Shown here: positions 1-8,506 of the stretch, one piece after another
How positions within the stretch are numbered: position 1 is the first letter of the stretch
Layout of the letters: every line of letters begins with the position of its first letter
NCBI GenBank assembly: GCA_004325065.1
Contig: PITI01000384.1
Coordinates: 1 to 13,204, forward strand
Direction of reading: 5' to 3'
Length of the DNA: 13,204 nt
Origin: Hamiltosporidium magnivora
Lineage: Eukaryota > Microsporidia > Dubosqiidae
The notes under the pieces: model-generated
Seen by the model: the letters and a program-made list of their open reading frames with translations, nothing else
Database searches by the model: none
What the model was told of the DNA's origin: nothing
Made by a program: the position numbers and the translations under genes

Positions 1-560
1 AAGTTTATAATATAGAATAAATTATGATTGAAAGAGTTTTATTTCTCTCAATCATATTTCTTTTACTTTTTAATTATTTTACGTTATTTTGATATTAGAT
101 TATTTTAGTGTTAACTGAGTCAGTTATGGATAAAAATAAAGTCATTCATTATTATTGTTTTTCGTCTATTTTTATAATTTTCATTTTGACAACAAGTAGG
201 TGAATATGGAATATTAGAACATAAAATACATTTAATTGGTGTTATAATCTCTTAAAATTATTCATCTTATTACCTAAACACTACACTTTCTAAATATTTT
301 GCGCACTTTGTTATCTGCTTTTTAACAAATTCAAAGAAGATAGCGAGAGACTGTAACCATTTAAATAGCTTTACAGTATCCCGATCGTAATATTCCCGCT
401 CATTTTTTCGCTTAAAATGCTATAAATTAATTTATAGTAAGCTATTGAAACGGCAATAAACATCGAATTTTTCATTGTTTTCCTAAAATCGAAACATTTC
501 TAAGTTTTATAATATATAAATGTTCTCCCAATCTTTCTTTATTATTTTAAGTTACTTTTA
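1..560 (-). pseudogene. Decayed LRR-family gene, N-terminal half, cut by left window edge
   Basis: Reading the minus strand gives a broken version of the N-terminal domain of the two intact LRR proteins in this window. Matching blocks in the correct order are: KLFKWLQSL (nt about 347-375) against LLKFLQAL of the minus-strand gene; a KYLE block (about 281-300) against MKY; NIPY (204-215) against the invariant IPYK block, followed by NYK and a matching Ile/Asn pattern; and IERN followed by LSI (41-52) against LIERNIEYLSL of the plus-strand gene. A block NSMFI near 455-470 resembles KSMFL further upstream. Stops interrupt the frame and about 40 residues are missing between the first two blocks. 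The 3' part lies beyond the left edge. The 5' limit is uncertain, because similarity fades above about 500. It is not expected to make a protein. Confidence 0.7.
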
Positions 561-909
561 TCGCACAATTATTATCTGAAAAGTCCGAAGCTCATTAAAT
601 AGAGCAGAGTTACCCTAAATCGTTATTATCTATTTTCTCATTTAATATTCGAGTAAAAACTCATTTCGGAATTACTAAGACCAGCAACGTTCTTACTTAC
701 TCTACACTTTCTAAATCCAATGAAAATTTGACTAAGATAGATCTTAGAAATATGACAATATTTAATTAGACGTTGAAATATCACACCAACGGGTATAGCC
801 TCTTAATTAGCATTTCTAGATTTTAAGAAGATTATTTTTTTTCTTAAACTAGCGCCAAATCTTCTAACTCGTGTGAGCAGAACTAGGTTTTTATGCTTTT
901 GCATAGCAA
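561..909. other. Unassigned AT-rich stretch
   Basis: No open frame, RNA gene or convincing relic was seen. It may hold the lost 5' end of the LRR pseudogene to its left. A 15-base string at 702-716 repeats one at 281-295 inside that pseudogene. Confidence 0.4.
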
Positions 910-1170
910 CTATCCAAATTTTGATCCCGGTATATAACCTACACACATAAAAACTAAAAAAGAAATCAGTATAAAATCTTCATAATTTTGTAGACTTCTT
1001 TTTCTTATATATATTATCCTGGAAGAGCAAATACATAGTGTAGGTTCTAATGTTAGAAAAATCGAAGATTTACATTCCAATCGATTTCCTCGAAATGTTG
1101 ATAAAAAGATAGTTTTGGTGTGGTTATTCTCATTCCTGCAAAAAATAATCAAAACAATCTACGGCTAATA
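910..1170 (-). pseudogene. Reverse transcriptase relic, Ty3/gypsy-like (copy 1)
   Basis: The minus strand is open from about 1152 to the TAG at 910 but has no ATG; its first usable codon would be TTG. The translation matches the RT segment that follows the catalytic YxDD box: ENNHTKTIF (codons for ENNH at 1120-1131) corresponds to the usual E-x-H-x-x-H-[IL]-x-x-V-F helix, then a Cys/Lys/Phe stretch in the place of the KCxF motif, then SFLVFMCVGYI in the place of the 'LRSFLGxxxYYRRFI' connection. Just upstream in another frame, ENIVLAVDC (AVDC at 1154-1165) sits exactly where xNVVVYVDD is expected, so a frameshift separates the catalytic box, which is itself mutated, from the rest. The family assignment rests on motif order and spacing read by eye. 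The element is dead. Confidence 0.65.
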
Positions 1171-1288
1171 CAATATTTTCTACAGAATGTTATTTAAGAG
1201 TATTTATAAAATGAGTTAAGATTATTTTTTTTATTAGCAAATCCGACTTTCTAAATTTGCCTTATAATGATGTTTCTTTCACTTAGTA

Positions 1289-1760
1289 AACTGTCTGCTG
1301 AACATTTTTTTTTATTATAAAATATATTTACATATTCCATTCCTCTTTTACTTCTCGGTGTCGAGGAGGAACAACTGGAAATTTTCCAATTGCTTCTTTA
1401 AATCTGTTGTTACTCTGGATTATATGGGATTGGTTTATAGATCTAATGTGGTTTATATTCCACCAAAATGTCAACAATGCTTTTCACACCGAATTCACAC
1501 AATTATTGACAACTAGATAGTATTAATGTGGTTATCCTCTCTTTACCATACTATAAAATATGATAACCAAAATAGATCAATTATGTTGCAAAATTGAATA
1601 TGAAGAAATATTCATTGTATAATCGAAGTAAAAAAAGATTTATATGCGCGTAAACTATACTAAAAGTTTACGTTAAAAACCATATTCTAGTTATTTGTAA
1701 TAATAGAAAATTATATAGTCCAAATTCTTTATATTTATATGCAAAGAAATTTTACTTAAT
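1289..1760 (-). pseudogene. Reverse transcriptase relic, Ty3/gypsy-like (copy 2)
   Basis: This is a second, more decayed minus-strand copy of the same RT segment as the relic at 910-1170. EDNHINTI (codons for EDNH at 1528-1539) aligns with ENNHTKTI of copy 1, and bases 1505-1542 match 1097-1134 at 29 of 38 positions in the same frame. Upstream, EFGLYNF (about 1710-1727) resembles the RT 'PFGLxNAPxxFQ' motif. Before EDNH, YFIVW fits 'YxDDIIVFS' with the Asp pair missing. Downstream, TNPI and then KQLENFQLFL (about 1375-1405) fit the 'GIxxNPxK...KELxSFLGL' connection. Several in-frame stops show it is non-functional. It covers the same protein segment as copy 1, so the two cannot be halves of one gene. 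Confidence 0.6.
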
Positions 1761-2341
1761 AATAGTTTATATTTCTTCATATTATTTGCTTTATATCACC
1801 TTCTAGGTTTGCTTGATCGTGCATTTATAATCAACATTCTTTAAATTTTGAGTTAAATGTTTTTTTTCTAAACACTAGATTTGATAATTTTGGAATTCAT
1901 TTGGTCAAAATCTTTTCCTTCATAAATATGTATTAAATAACTATTGTGCCCGTTCGTGTATATTAATTCTTAAGCATTACCTCCTTAGATGCTTTTTCTC
2001 ATAATTCACTTCACCATATGCGTAATCAAAAAAAATATTTCTGCAATATAAAACGTATATTACCCTTTACTTTATGCTATATTTTGTAAAAAAAAATTTA
2101 AAATCGAATTTGCGAAAAAAATATTAAACTTTTTTTGTCAACAAACTTTGGTTGATTTATAATGAAAAGTTAATATGCGGTCTATTTGCATTGTTTAAAA
2201 TTGAAATATCAGAAATTAGAATATATCCGATTTTTACTTCAAAAAGTATATAATAATCATTTACCAAGGATAAAACCCGAAGTTAGTTTACCTAAGTAAT
2301 AGATTTATACTTAAGAAAAATATAAAATAGAGAAAATTTAG
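1761..2341. other. Unassigned AT-rich region downstream of LRR gene A
   Basis: There are homopolymer A and T runs and no sustained reading frame on either strand. It could contain the N-terminal part of the RT relic to its left, but I could not match any motif. Confidence 0.4.
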
Positions 2342-2347
2342 TTTATT
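2342..2347 (-). promoter_or_regulatory. AATAAA polyadenylation signal of LRR gene A
   Basis: On the minus strand a canonical AATAAA hexamer lies about 20 bases past the TGA stop of the LRR gene. This fits the very short 3' UTRs usual in microsporidia. In DNA this AT-rich such hexamers also occur by chance. Confidence 0.4.
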
Positions 2348-2366
2348 TTAAAGTCCTTATGATTTT

Positions 2367-4703
2367 TCAACTCACATCAATGCCTCTTTCATAAAAATAA
2401 TGAGAAAAATTTTTAAATTTATCGTTTTCAGCAATATAATTTGTTGCAAGTTCCTCTAAAGGTAGGCACAATAAACACTTCCTGATTGCAATTAAATTAA
2501 AAGCAGGCAGCTCTATCGATAATTTTTTTAGACTTTTAAAATTCTTACAATATATAAAATCTTCTATCGTTAAATTAACGAATGATAAATTTAAATTTAC
2601 TAATGATTCAAAAAATTTGCAATTATTTCCTAATTTTCCAAAGCTACAATTAATAAAACTGCAACAAAAAAGATTAAGTTCTTCTAAAATTTCAAGTTCT
2701 TGTATTCTATTTAAATCGCTAGGATATAGAGCTCCATGTTCAAAATTAAGCATTCTTAACCTTGAATTACAAAGAACACTCAATTTTGATAAATACTCTG
2801 AAAAAATCTTACAAAAAGATAAATACAAATATTCTAGATTGTCTAATTTACCTAAAATATCGTAATCTTTTATAAGCTCTAAATTAGTTCCGTATAAATC
2901 TAAAATATATATATTATTCGACAAAAAAATAAGCAATTCGGAATCTAATATAGGTTCAAATACACAGAATTGTATTATTAAAGTTTTTAAATTTTCCAAC
3001 TTAAATATTTCTTTTAAAAAAAATACACAGATTTTTATTTTTCTTAGAACAAGTTTGGTTATGGATTTATGATTACAAAAAAAGTTCAAATTTAGGGTTT
3101 CTTTTCCCAAAACAATGTTTTCTAAGTGCAAAACTTTAATTTTAAATGCTTGAAGCATTAAATTCAAAGACCTAATATTATAGTTTACTTGACACATTTC
3201 TAGATATTCCAATTCTTTCATATCTTCAACTGCTTTATATAAATTAGCTTCTACATTTTCAAAAGCTAAATAACCTTTTAACTTCAAAGTTTTTAAATAT
3301 TGTAAATGTGATAAAGCGCGTACAAATCCCGGGTGTATTTTTCTAAAATAAAATTGCATACTGAAATAGGATATATTGATCATCGAATCTATTTTCATAA
3401 ATTCATTTATAAAATTTTCCTCAGCATGTTTCGACCGAAAAAAAAGTATTAGTGTACTAACATTGACTCTTCGAAAAAAATCATTCCACCAAGAATTGCT
3501 TATATCAACAAAACTAAAATCAACATAATCCAAGGTTTTAATTGAATATGTGAAATCATCGATACAAATAGGGAATCCTGTTATATTTACATCGTATAAT
3601 ACCAGACCTCTAAGGTTCAGTTTATTTAATAGTAAATTAAGTACATTTCTTGCTACCAATATATTTTTTAAAGTTAAATATTCAATATTTTTTCCAATAA
3701 ACGCATTGAGCCTCAATAAAAATGATGATGAAGAGTCATTAAAATTGGAAATTGTTATAGATTTGAAAATATTGTGTGAAAAAGAGGAGAAATAGAATTC
3801 TGAATCTGGAATTATAAATCCTCGATTATTGTTTATTATTAGGGATTTTATATTTATTTCGTTCAATAAATACAGAAAAGAAAAAGAAATATTGGGATTT
3901 CTTAAGATATTTTCTAAGCGACAAAAAATATTATAATTATTAATCAATAAACTCTTATATGGAATATGTTCATTAAAAAATGATACATCATTAGAATTGT
4001 TGATATTTTCTAAGAGAATCAAATTTTCATCGTAGAAAATATATTTCATCATAAAAACATTTAAAATAGCAAAAATAAAGTTTTTCTTTATATATGAATC
4101 AATTTCAGTTAAAAAACCAGAATTAAATAATTCTTTTATATTAAAATCAAAATTTGAAGCCTTATTTTTATCAAATATAGAAATTAAAAGTATGAGTGCT
4201 TGCAAGAATTTTAATAGTTGTTTGTTTTCTATTACTTTTAAAAACTTAAAAGTTAGAAACATAGACTTAAACAAATCACTATTAGGTTTATTTGGCAATT
4301 CTTCTAGATCACTTGATATTTTCAGAAAATAGGATAATTCAAAGCCACATTCAATGGTGCCATTATTATTTTTAATATTATTTGGTAATAGTAAGTTGTT
4401 TAAAACTTCAAATTGAAGAAAATTTTCTTTTTTATATCTAAAAACAAGATTTTTTTTATTTAGAGATCTTGAATTAAAGTTAGAGAATAATATTAAATTA
4501 AATTCATGGTCAACTATATCAATAGTCGAATTTTCTTCTCTAAAAAATAAAATTTCGGAATTTTCATTTGTACTAAAATAATATCTACATCTTTCAGATA
4601 TAATTAGTCGGAATATTAAAAGTGTAGACACAATACGAATACAATTACTAAAAAAAATATAATATGAATTTTTTTTCGTTGTTGGAAGAGCGCATATATT
4701 CAT
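2367..4703 (-). CDS. Secreted leucine-rich-repeat family protein A (778 aa)
   Basis: Uninterrupted frame ending in TGA at 2367. The first ATG is at 4701-4703; the frame stays open for eight more codons upstream, to a TTG at 4725-4727, but these contain no ATG and a eukaryotic start there is unlikely. An AAAATTTT box lies immediately before the ATG. Residues about 23-36 form a hydrophobic segment (core VSTLLIFRLII), consistent with a signal peptide or anchor. Residues about 45-280 are an unnamed N-terminal domain shared with the plus-strand paralogue, including FFREEN and IPYKSLLINNY. From about 335 to 760 there are degenerate LRRs of the type L-x-x-L-x-L, for example LEYLYLSFC and LEELNLFCC. 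The block LKEIFKLENL is identical in both paralogues. The protein is rich in Asn, Ile, Phe and Cys. The LRRs suggest protein binding; secretion to the spore surface or host interface is inference. No catalytic motif is visible. Confidence 0.9.
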   Translation of the reverse strand: MNICALPTTKKNSYYIFFSNCIRIVSTLLIFRLIISERCRYYFSTNENSEILFFREENSTIDIVDHEFNLILFSNFNSRSLNKKNLVFRYKKENFLQFEVLNNLLLPNNIKNNNGTIECGFELSYFLKISSDLEELPNKPNSDLFKSMFLTFKFLKVIENKQLLKFLQALILLISIFDKNKASNFDFNIKELFNSGFLTEIDSYIKKNFIFAILNVFMMKYIFYDENLILLENINNSNDVSFFNEHIPYKSLLINNYNIFCRLENILRNPNISFSFLYLLNEINIKSLIINNNRGFIIPDSEFYFSSFSHNIFKSITISNFNDSSSSFLLRLNAFIGKNIEYLTLKNILVARNVLNLLLNKLNLRGLVLYDVNITGFPICIDDFTYSIKTLDYVDFSFVDISNSWWNDFFRRVNVSTLILFFRSKHAEENFINEFMKIDSMINISYFSMQFYFRKIHPGFVRALSHLQYLKTLKLKGYLAFENVEANLYKAVEDMKELEYLEMCQVNYNIRSLNLMLQAFKIKVLHLENIVLGKETLNLNFFCNHKSITKLVLRKIKICVFFLKEIFKLENLKTLIIQFCVFEPILDSELLIFLSNNIYILDLYGTNLELIKDYDILGKLDNLEYLYLSFCKIFSEYLSKLSVLCNSRLRMLNFEHGALYPSDLNRIQELEILEELNLFCCSFINCSFGKLGNNCKFFESLVNLNLSFVNLTIEDFIYCKNFKSLKKLSIELPAFNLIAIRKCLLCLPLEELATNYIAENDKFKNFSHYFYERGIDVS

Positions 4704-4708
4704 AAAGG

Positions 4709-4716
4709 AAAATTTT
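4709..4716 (-). promoter_or_regulatory. AAATTT-like start-proximal signal of LRR gene A
   Basis: AAAATTTT ends five bases before the ATG at 4703. Microsporidian genes are reported to carry AAATTT-like as well as CCC- or GGG-like motifs next to the start codon. Its position supports the ATG at 4703 over the upstream TTG. In AT-rich sequence this is weak evidence by itself. Confidence 0.3.
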
Positions 4717-4727
4717 AAGGCCTTCAA

Positions 4728-5819
4728 TATTACGTTTAATATAAATTAATTTAATTTTCTAATTATTTTTATAATTTTATAAAATAAATCGGTTTTCAAT
4801 GTAAAAAAGTATGTGTATATTATTTTATATATATGGAAATTTAAAACAATTTTAAAAATTGCTCAATAAAATAATGTATAACATTATATTTCGAAACATA
4901 CAAATATTATTGTTTATTTAATTTTGCAAGAAATGGAATTATTTGAAGATATGTTTTAATATAATAAAATGATTCGTTTTTTTATTAAATGAAATTCAAG
5001 AAAGAGTATAGAATACATATTTGCAAAGTTATTCTTCTAATTTCCAACTGCCCCCTATAAAATCATAACGATGGTTTTACCAAAAAAAAAATCGATAAAA
5101 TATAAGTTTTTTTTAAGTTTACTTTTCTGGATCAATTCAAAAATTATTTCAAAAAACTTGTAATTTTTCTCAATCTAGCTTTCTTATAGTTAGTACTTTG
5201 ATTTTCTTTGAAAACCTTTCTTAGTTTATATTAGTTTTTTATAGATTTAAATAACGTGTTTAGATCACGTTTGATATATTTATTACGGCTTTATCATCAA
5301 ATGTTTTTTTTAGTTTTTTTCTTATTTACCCAAAATATATTTTGATAATTGAATTCCATAAAAGTTATAACACTAATTTTCCCTTAATTTATCTTTTTTC
5401 AGTCAAATTTATATTTATATCATCCAAAAGCTAAGAATATTTAAAAGAAAAAAATGGATTTTTAAGCATCTGAAAGACAAAGTATATTTTAACAGGAATC
5501 TAACAACTTTTTCAAATATACTTATTTTATTTTTAAAGCCAATATTACAGTAATGGTTTGTAAAATTCGGTGGCTTATAAATCAAAATACAATAGAACAT
5601 TTTATCGACAAGACATAACTAATTTCTTGCATTTTTCAAGAATATTCAGAAGGAAAAGGGAATTTGTACTATTAGCCTAAGTTGTTACATTCTAATTAAA
5701 ACGAAATCGTGTCTTATATTATATATCTACTCATATTATAAATTACAGAAACCATTCCTTTTTCCTAATATAAATTTTCTCATCCTGGCATAGTAATGAG
5801 TTGGTATTTGTTATCTGAA
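4728..5819. other. Unassigned intergenic region upstream of LRR gene A
   Basis: About 1.1 kb with many T runs. A 61-codon minus-strand frame with an ATG (5415-5600) shows no recognisable domain. The part below 5820 should contain whatever followed the integrase of the neighbouring retroelement relic, perhaps an LTR, but no LTR pair could be recognised. Confidence 0.4.
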
Positions 5820-6894
5820 CTAATAGTTGGAACTAATATATACAAAATAGATGACGTCAATTTCATTGTATAAATTATAGTTTCTGACCATTATTTTTCC
5901 TATGGATGAAACATAATCTAACCAAATTATAGCTTCAAGTGATTTTATTTTGCAGCTTTTGAACCTTTTTTTTTGAAAGTCAGTTGACTATTCCGACCCA
6001 AATCTACCTTATTTTAAGCGAAATTAGTACGAGAATTGGTTATATCTGGCTTCGAAATTGATTTCGATATGTTGCAAATTATACTATAGACATAATGTAT
6101 TAAGAGTATTTTTATAAACTTTTCATATTTGCAAATAACATAGTACGAAGTTTATAAATAACGTTTTTGTAATATTAGTATTATTTTTTTATACATATTT
6201 GAAATCATTGAGTGTTAGATTATTTCTGCACGTATATTTTTAAACAAATTAACTGAAGCTAAATCAAATATTATATTTCGATAAATATTAAAGAAATTTT
6301 CACGTTTAAGATAAGTTAAAGAGAAAAAATACATACATTTACTGTTTCTACAAGTTTACAAATTATCATATTTTGAATGAAATTACAATGAAGCTTTCTC
6401 ACTTTCAGTTTGTTTGCTGATTCTTAAAAAAACGATTTACAAACAAAGCCTGTTCTTCCAATTAGAATTTTAATTCTAATTAACAAAGTTGGTTTTCTTT
6501 TCGGTTTTAAAATTAAATCCAGTATAGATTCAAATAAATTATCTGCCTTTATTTTATTGTTTCACCTGTCAATAAATGAAAATGGTTTTAAGGATATTCT
6601 ACTGGCTCAGACACTCATAAACTTAAACTATTCGAAATTCACATCGTTTTTCCAATCGTTTCTATTAAGCTCTCATGTGTTATATGCTTATTTTTGGTAG
6701 AGATATTCATTATGAAAATTATAGTGTTTCATTTTGTTCCACCCGTAAAAATTTGAAAAAGTTCTGCAGATACCATCGATTCGAACGTTCGATGGTTTTT
6801 CTGTTGTTTCAATTAAATAATTTTTGTTTTTAGCGTTTCTATCAGACTCCCATATTATATATTCGTTTCCGGTAAGTTTGAATAAAAAAAACAC
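5820..6894 (-). pseudogene. Integrase relic (zinc-binding region, catalytic core, GPY/F-like module)
   Basis: A 68-codon open stretch (6894-6688, no ATG) contains GICRTFSNFYGWNKM (near 6730-6773), matching the 'GHxGIxxTxxxxxxxYYWxxM' part of the H2C2 integrase domain, although the His pair is not preserved and the CxxC is lost. In another frame, FE-x-F followed by FIDR (6565-6576) matches the core start and 'IDRFTR'. GRTGFVCKSFF (6427-6459) matches 'SDxGxEFxSKxF', with the catalytic Asp replaced by Gly. Next comes ANKLKVRKLHC, like 'CxxLxIxKxxS', and then CKLVETVN (6337-6360), where 'CERVNxTI' with the catalytic Glu is expected. KIMVRNYNLYN with IYFVY (about 5845-5910) fits the GPY/F module 'KVLVRN..NKLDP.YFGPY'. 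The length of about 355 codons suits a Ty3/gypsy integrase. Stops, a frameshift and lost catalytic residues make it inactive. Confidence 0.75.
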
Positions 6895-7429
6895 GTATTT
6901 TTATAATTATTTACTTTGATCTCTTTTTATTTTAGCCTGTCATTCCGTTTTTCTTGATTATATACCTCTTGTTAAAATACATAATAAAGTAAAAATATGC
7001 TATAAGAAAAGGTAATAATAATTGAAATTCTGTATAGATTTTTCTTTAAAGTGAATTTTAGAAACCTTTGTCTTAATTTCTTCTTAAAGAATTCTATGAT
7101 ACATCGATTCCATGATTTATATCAGTATATGATGATTGGGCAATTCAAATTATATAGAGATTGTATCTAACTTATAAAAAGGTATTTGTAGTACTGTAAT
7201 AGTATTGACTAGGAATAAGAAATTTTTTAAAATGAGTATTTAAAAATAAAGTGGAACCGAAATAAAGAATGATGTCAAAATCTAAATAGTAGATCAGATA
7301 TACTTATTTTTATAAAAGCTAAATTTATATAACGCATATCAAAAAAAAAATATTATGATCCACTTCGAATATTTGATATAGAAAAGGTAAAGAATTATGG
7401 TTATTAGCCAATGCCAACGATTTATTCAA

Positions 7430-7965
7430 GTTTAATGTTAGGTAATCTCTTATGTGATGACCCGAGACAATTTTGTAACAAAATAACCATAAATATATCT
7501 TAAAAGACTATAGCTACTTATGAATTGAAAAGCATGCCCTCAGTCGATAGTACTTACGATGAAATTCGAACAAGTTTTTTTACCTGTTAAAGAAGACTTA
7601 AATCGGAACAAATTCAGAATATAGTTAGAAGAATGCATTGATGAGTGTTATTAAAGAAGAAGATATATGAAGAACCAATACCCTGTAATACAAGAAGGTA
7701 ATGAGAAGATAATCTTACGCACATAAAAACTAAAAATTCTAGTTTAACCAATAATTTGATTCAATAATCTAAGACTGCTGTATAGCAAACTTCTTAGTAT
7801 ACATCTATGATTATTACTTAAAAGAACCCAATTAGCTAAATATAACCGAAATTATGTATACGATCCGATCGATATATTGTAATATCATTTAAATGTACAA
7901 ATTTTTTATCCACAAGGTAAAACATATAAAGGTATATGATCAAAAATGTAAACCAGATCGCTTAG
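7430..7965 (-). pseudogene. Reverse transcriptase / RNase H relic upstream of the integrase relic
   Basis: On the minus strand, SGLHF, stop, SYTF (7925-7960) fits RT 'FGLxNAPxTFQ'. VHLNDITIYRSD (HLND at 7884-7895) fits the catalytic 'VYLDDIIIYSSD', with one Asp of the YxDD pair changed to Asn. KLEFLVFMCVR (about 7710-7740) fits the 'LRSFLGFxxYYR' connection and shares 20 of 21 bases with the RT relic at 910-1170. In another frame, FKSSLTGKK then SLLRYIYGYF (near 7486-7506) resembles the RNase H pattern 'SRxLTxxExNY...LRxYIYGxxF'. The RNase H call is weaker than the RT call. The plus strand here also shows a frame with stops (7411 to about 7780) that I take to be an antisense shadow. Confidence 0.55.
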
Positions 7966-8010
7966 ATAAAATTATTTTTAAAAAACTACATCATAGCCAA
8001 AACTTATCAT

Positions 8011-8506
8011 TAAAAATATAAAATATGTAAATATTTTAAACATAGCGAAATTTTTTCATAGCGGAAACAATAAAAACTGTTTTACTGGAAAGTTTTCGAA
8101 ATATTTTAGACAACTTTATTTTTTTTGCCTTCCTTTATCCTAAAAATACTCGGAATATGGTATTTTTTAGCGTGTTTAAGCTAAAATATAAGGCATATGT
8201 ACGAGATATTTGCCGAATAAACCGGCATATTTTATAAACTCTAATATTTATACAAAATTAAAATCAAAATTAATATTCCTTCTATGTGTTATGCTTCTAA
8301 ATATTCTCATTTATATTTCGATTAAACTTAGAAAATATCATTTTTTCTTTAGTTAAACAATCTACGGGTTTTTTATAATTTAATTTGAAATTTTTAATTT
8401 ATCAAAAGATAAAATAATATTGCGATGATTAAATTCTTTTGATATTTAAAAAAATTCTCGAATTGGATATATATCTAAAAATATCTGGGCACATTAAAAG
8501 AGAAAA
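8011..8506. other. Upstream region of LRR gene B
   Basis: No coding relic was recognised here. A short hairpin of 5-base arms TGCCG/CGGCA with a 7-base loop lies at 8211-8227. The last 40 bases before the gene hold a GGG motif listed separately. Confidence 0.4.
8487..8489 (+). promoter_or_regulatory. GGG-like start-proximal signal of LRR gene B
   Basis: The GGG in ATCTGGGCAC lies 17 bases before the ATG at 8507, in otherwise G-poor sequence. GGG- or CCC-like motifs just upstream of the start codon are a described microsporidian transcription signal. A single trinucleotide is weak evidence. Confidence 0.35.

Larger units (their letters stand above)
5820..7965 (-). mobile_element. Decayed Ty3/gypsy-like LTR retrotransposon, pol region RT-RNase H-integrase
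   Basis: Reading the minus strand from high to low coordinate gives pol domains in the Ty3/gypsy order: RT palm (about 7965-7880), RT connection (about 7740-7700), RNase H (about 7610-7430), integrase zinc-binding region (6894-6690), integrase core (6640-6310) and a GPY/F-like C-terminal module (about 5920-5820). The total length of about 2.1 kb is somewhat short for this part of pol and fits a relic with deletions. Integrase after RNase H, together with a GPY/F-like module, argues for Ty3/gypsy rather than Ty1/copia, where integrase precedes RT. Frames shift between domains and most contain stops. No gag, protease or LTRs were found. Confidence 0.7.

Noticed and set aside
925..1600. Plus-strand frames with few stops across both RT relics
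   Set aside because: The minus-strand reading gives recognisable RT motifs in both copies. Plus-strand similarity between the copies follows from DNA homology.
2617..2865. Plus-strand frames at 2617-2865 and 3550-3795
   Set aside because: They are antisense to the intact LRR gene A and have no independent support.
5415..5600. 61-codon minus-strand frame with ATG
   Set aside because: No recognisable motif, no start-proximal signal and ordinary AT-rich composition. A faint resemblance to the KFFWAL region of the LRR family is too short to support.
6461..6480. Inverted repeat ATTAGAATT/AATTCTAAT
   Set aside because: It lies inside the integrase relic, is AT-rich and has no T-run or gene end beside it. 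It is probably chance.
6773..6795. Hairpin CCATCGA/TCGATGG with a T-loop-like TTCGAA, possible tRNA
   Set aside because: No acceptor, D or anticodon arms can be drawn around it, and the T stem does not pair. It lies within integrase-derived sequence.
6871..6880. GGTAAGT on the plus strand, like a microsporidian 5' splice site
   Set aside because: There is no plus-strand gene here and no matching branch or acceptor motif nearby. It is antisense to the integrase relic.
6688..6894. Minus-strand frame as an independent small gene
   Set aside because: Its first codon would be GTG, and the content matches an integrase zinc-binding region continuing in another frame, so it is part of a retroelement relic.
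7411..7780. Plus-strand frame with several stops, possible gag or unknown gene relic
   Set aside because: The minus strand of the same region carries RT and RNase H motifs in the right order, so the plus-strand openness is most likely antisense shadow.
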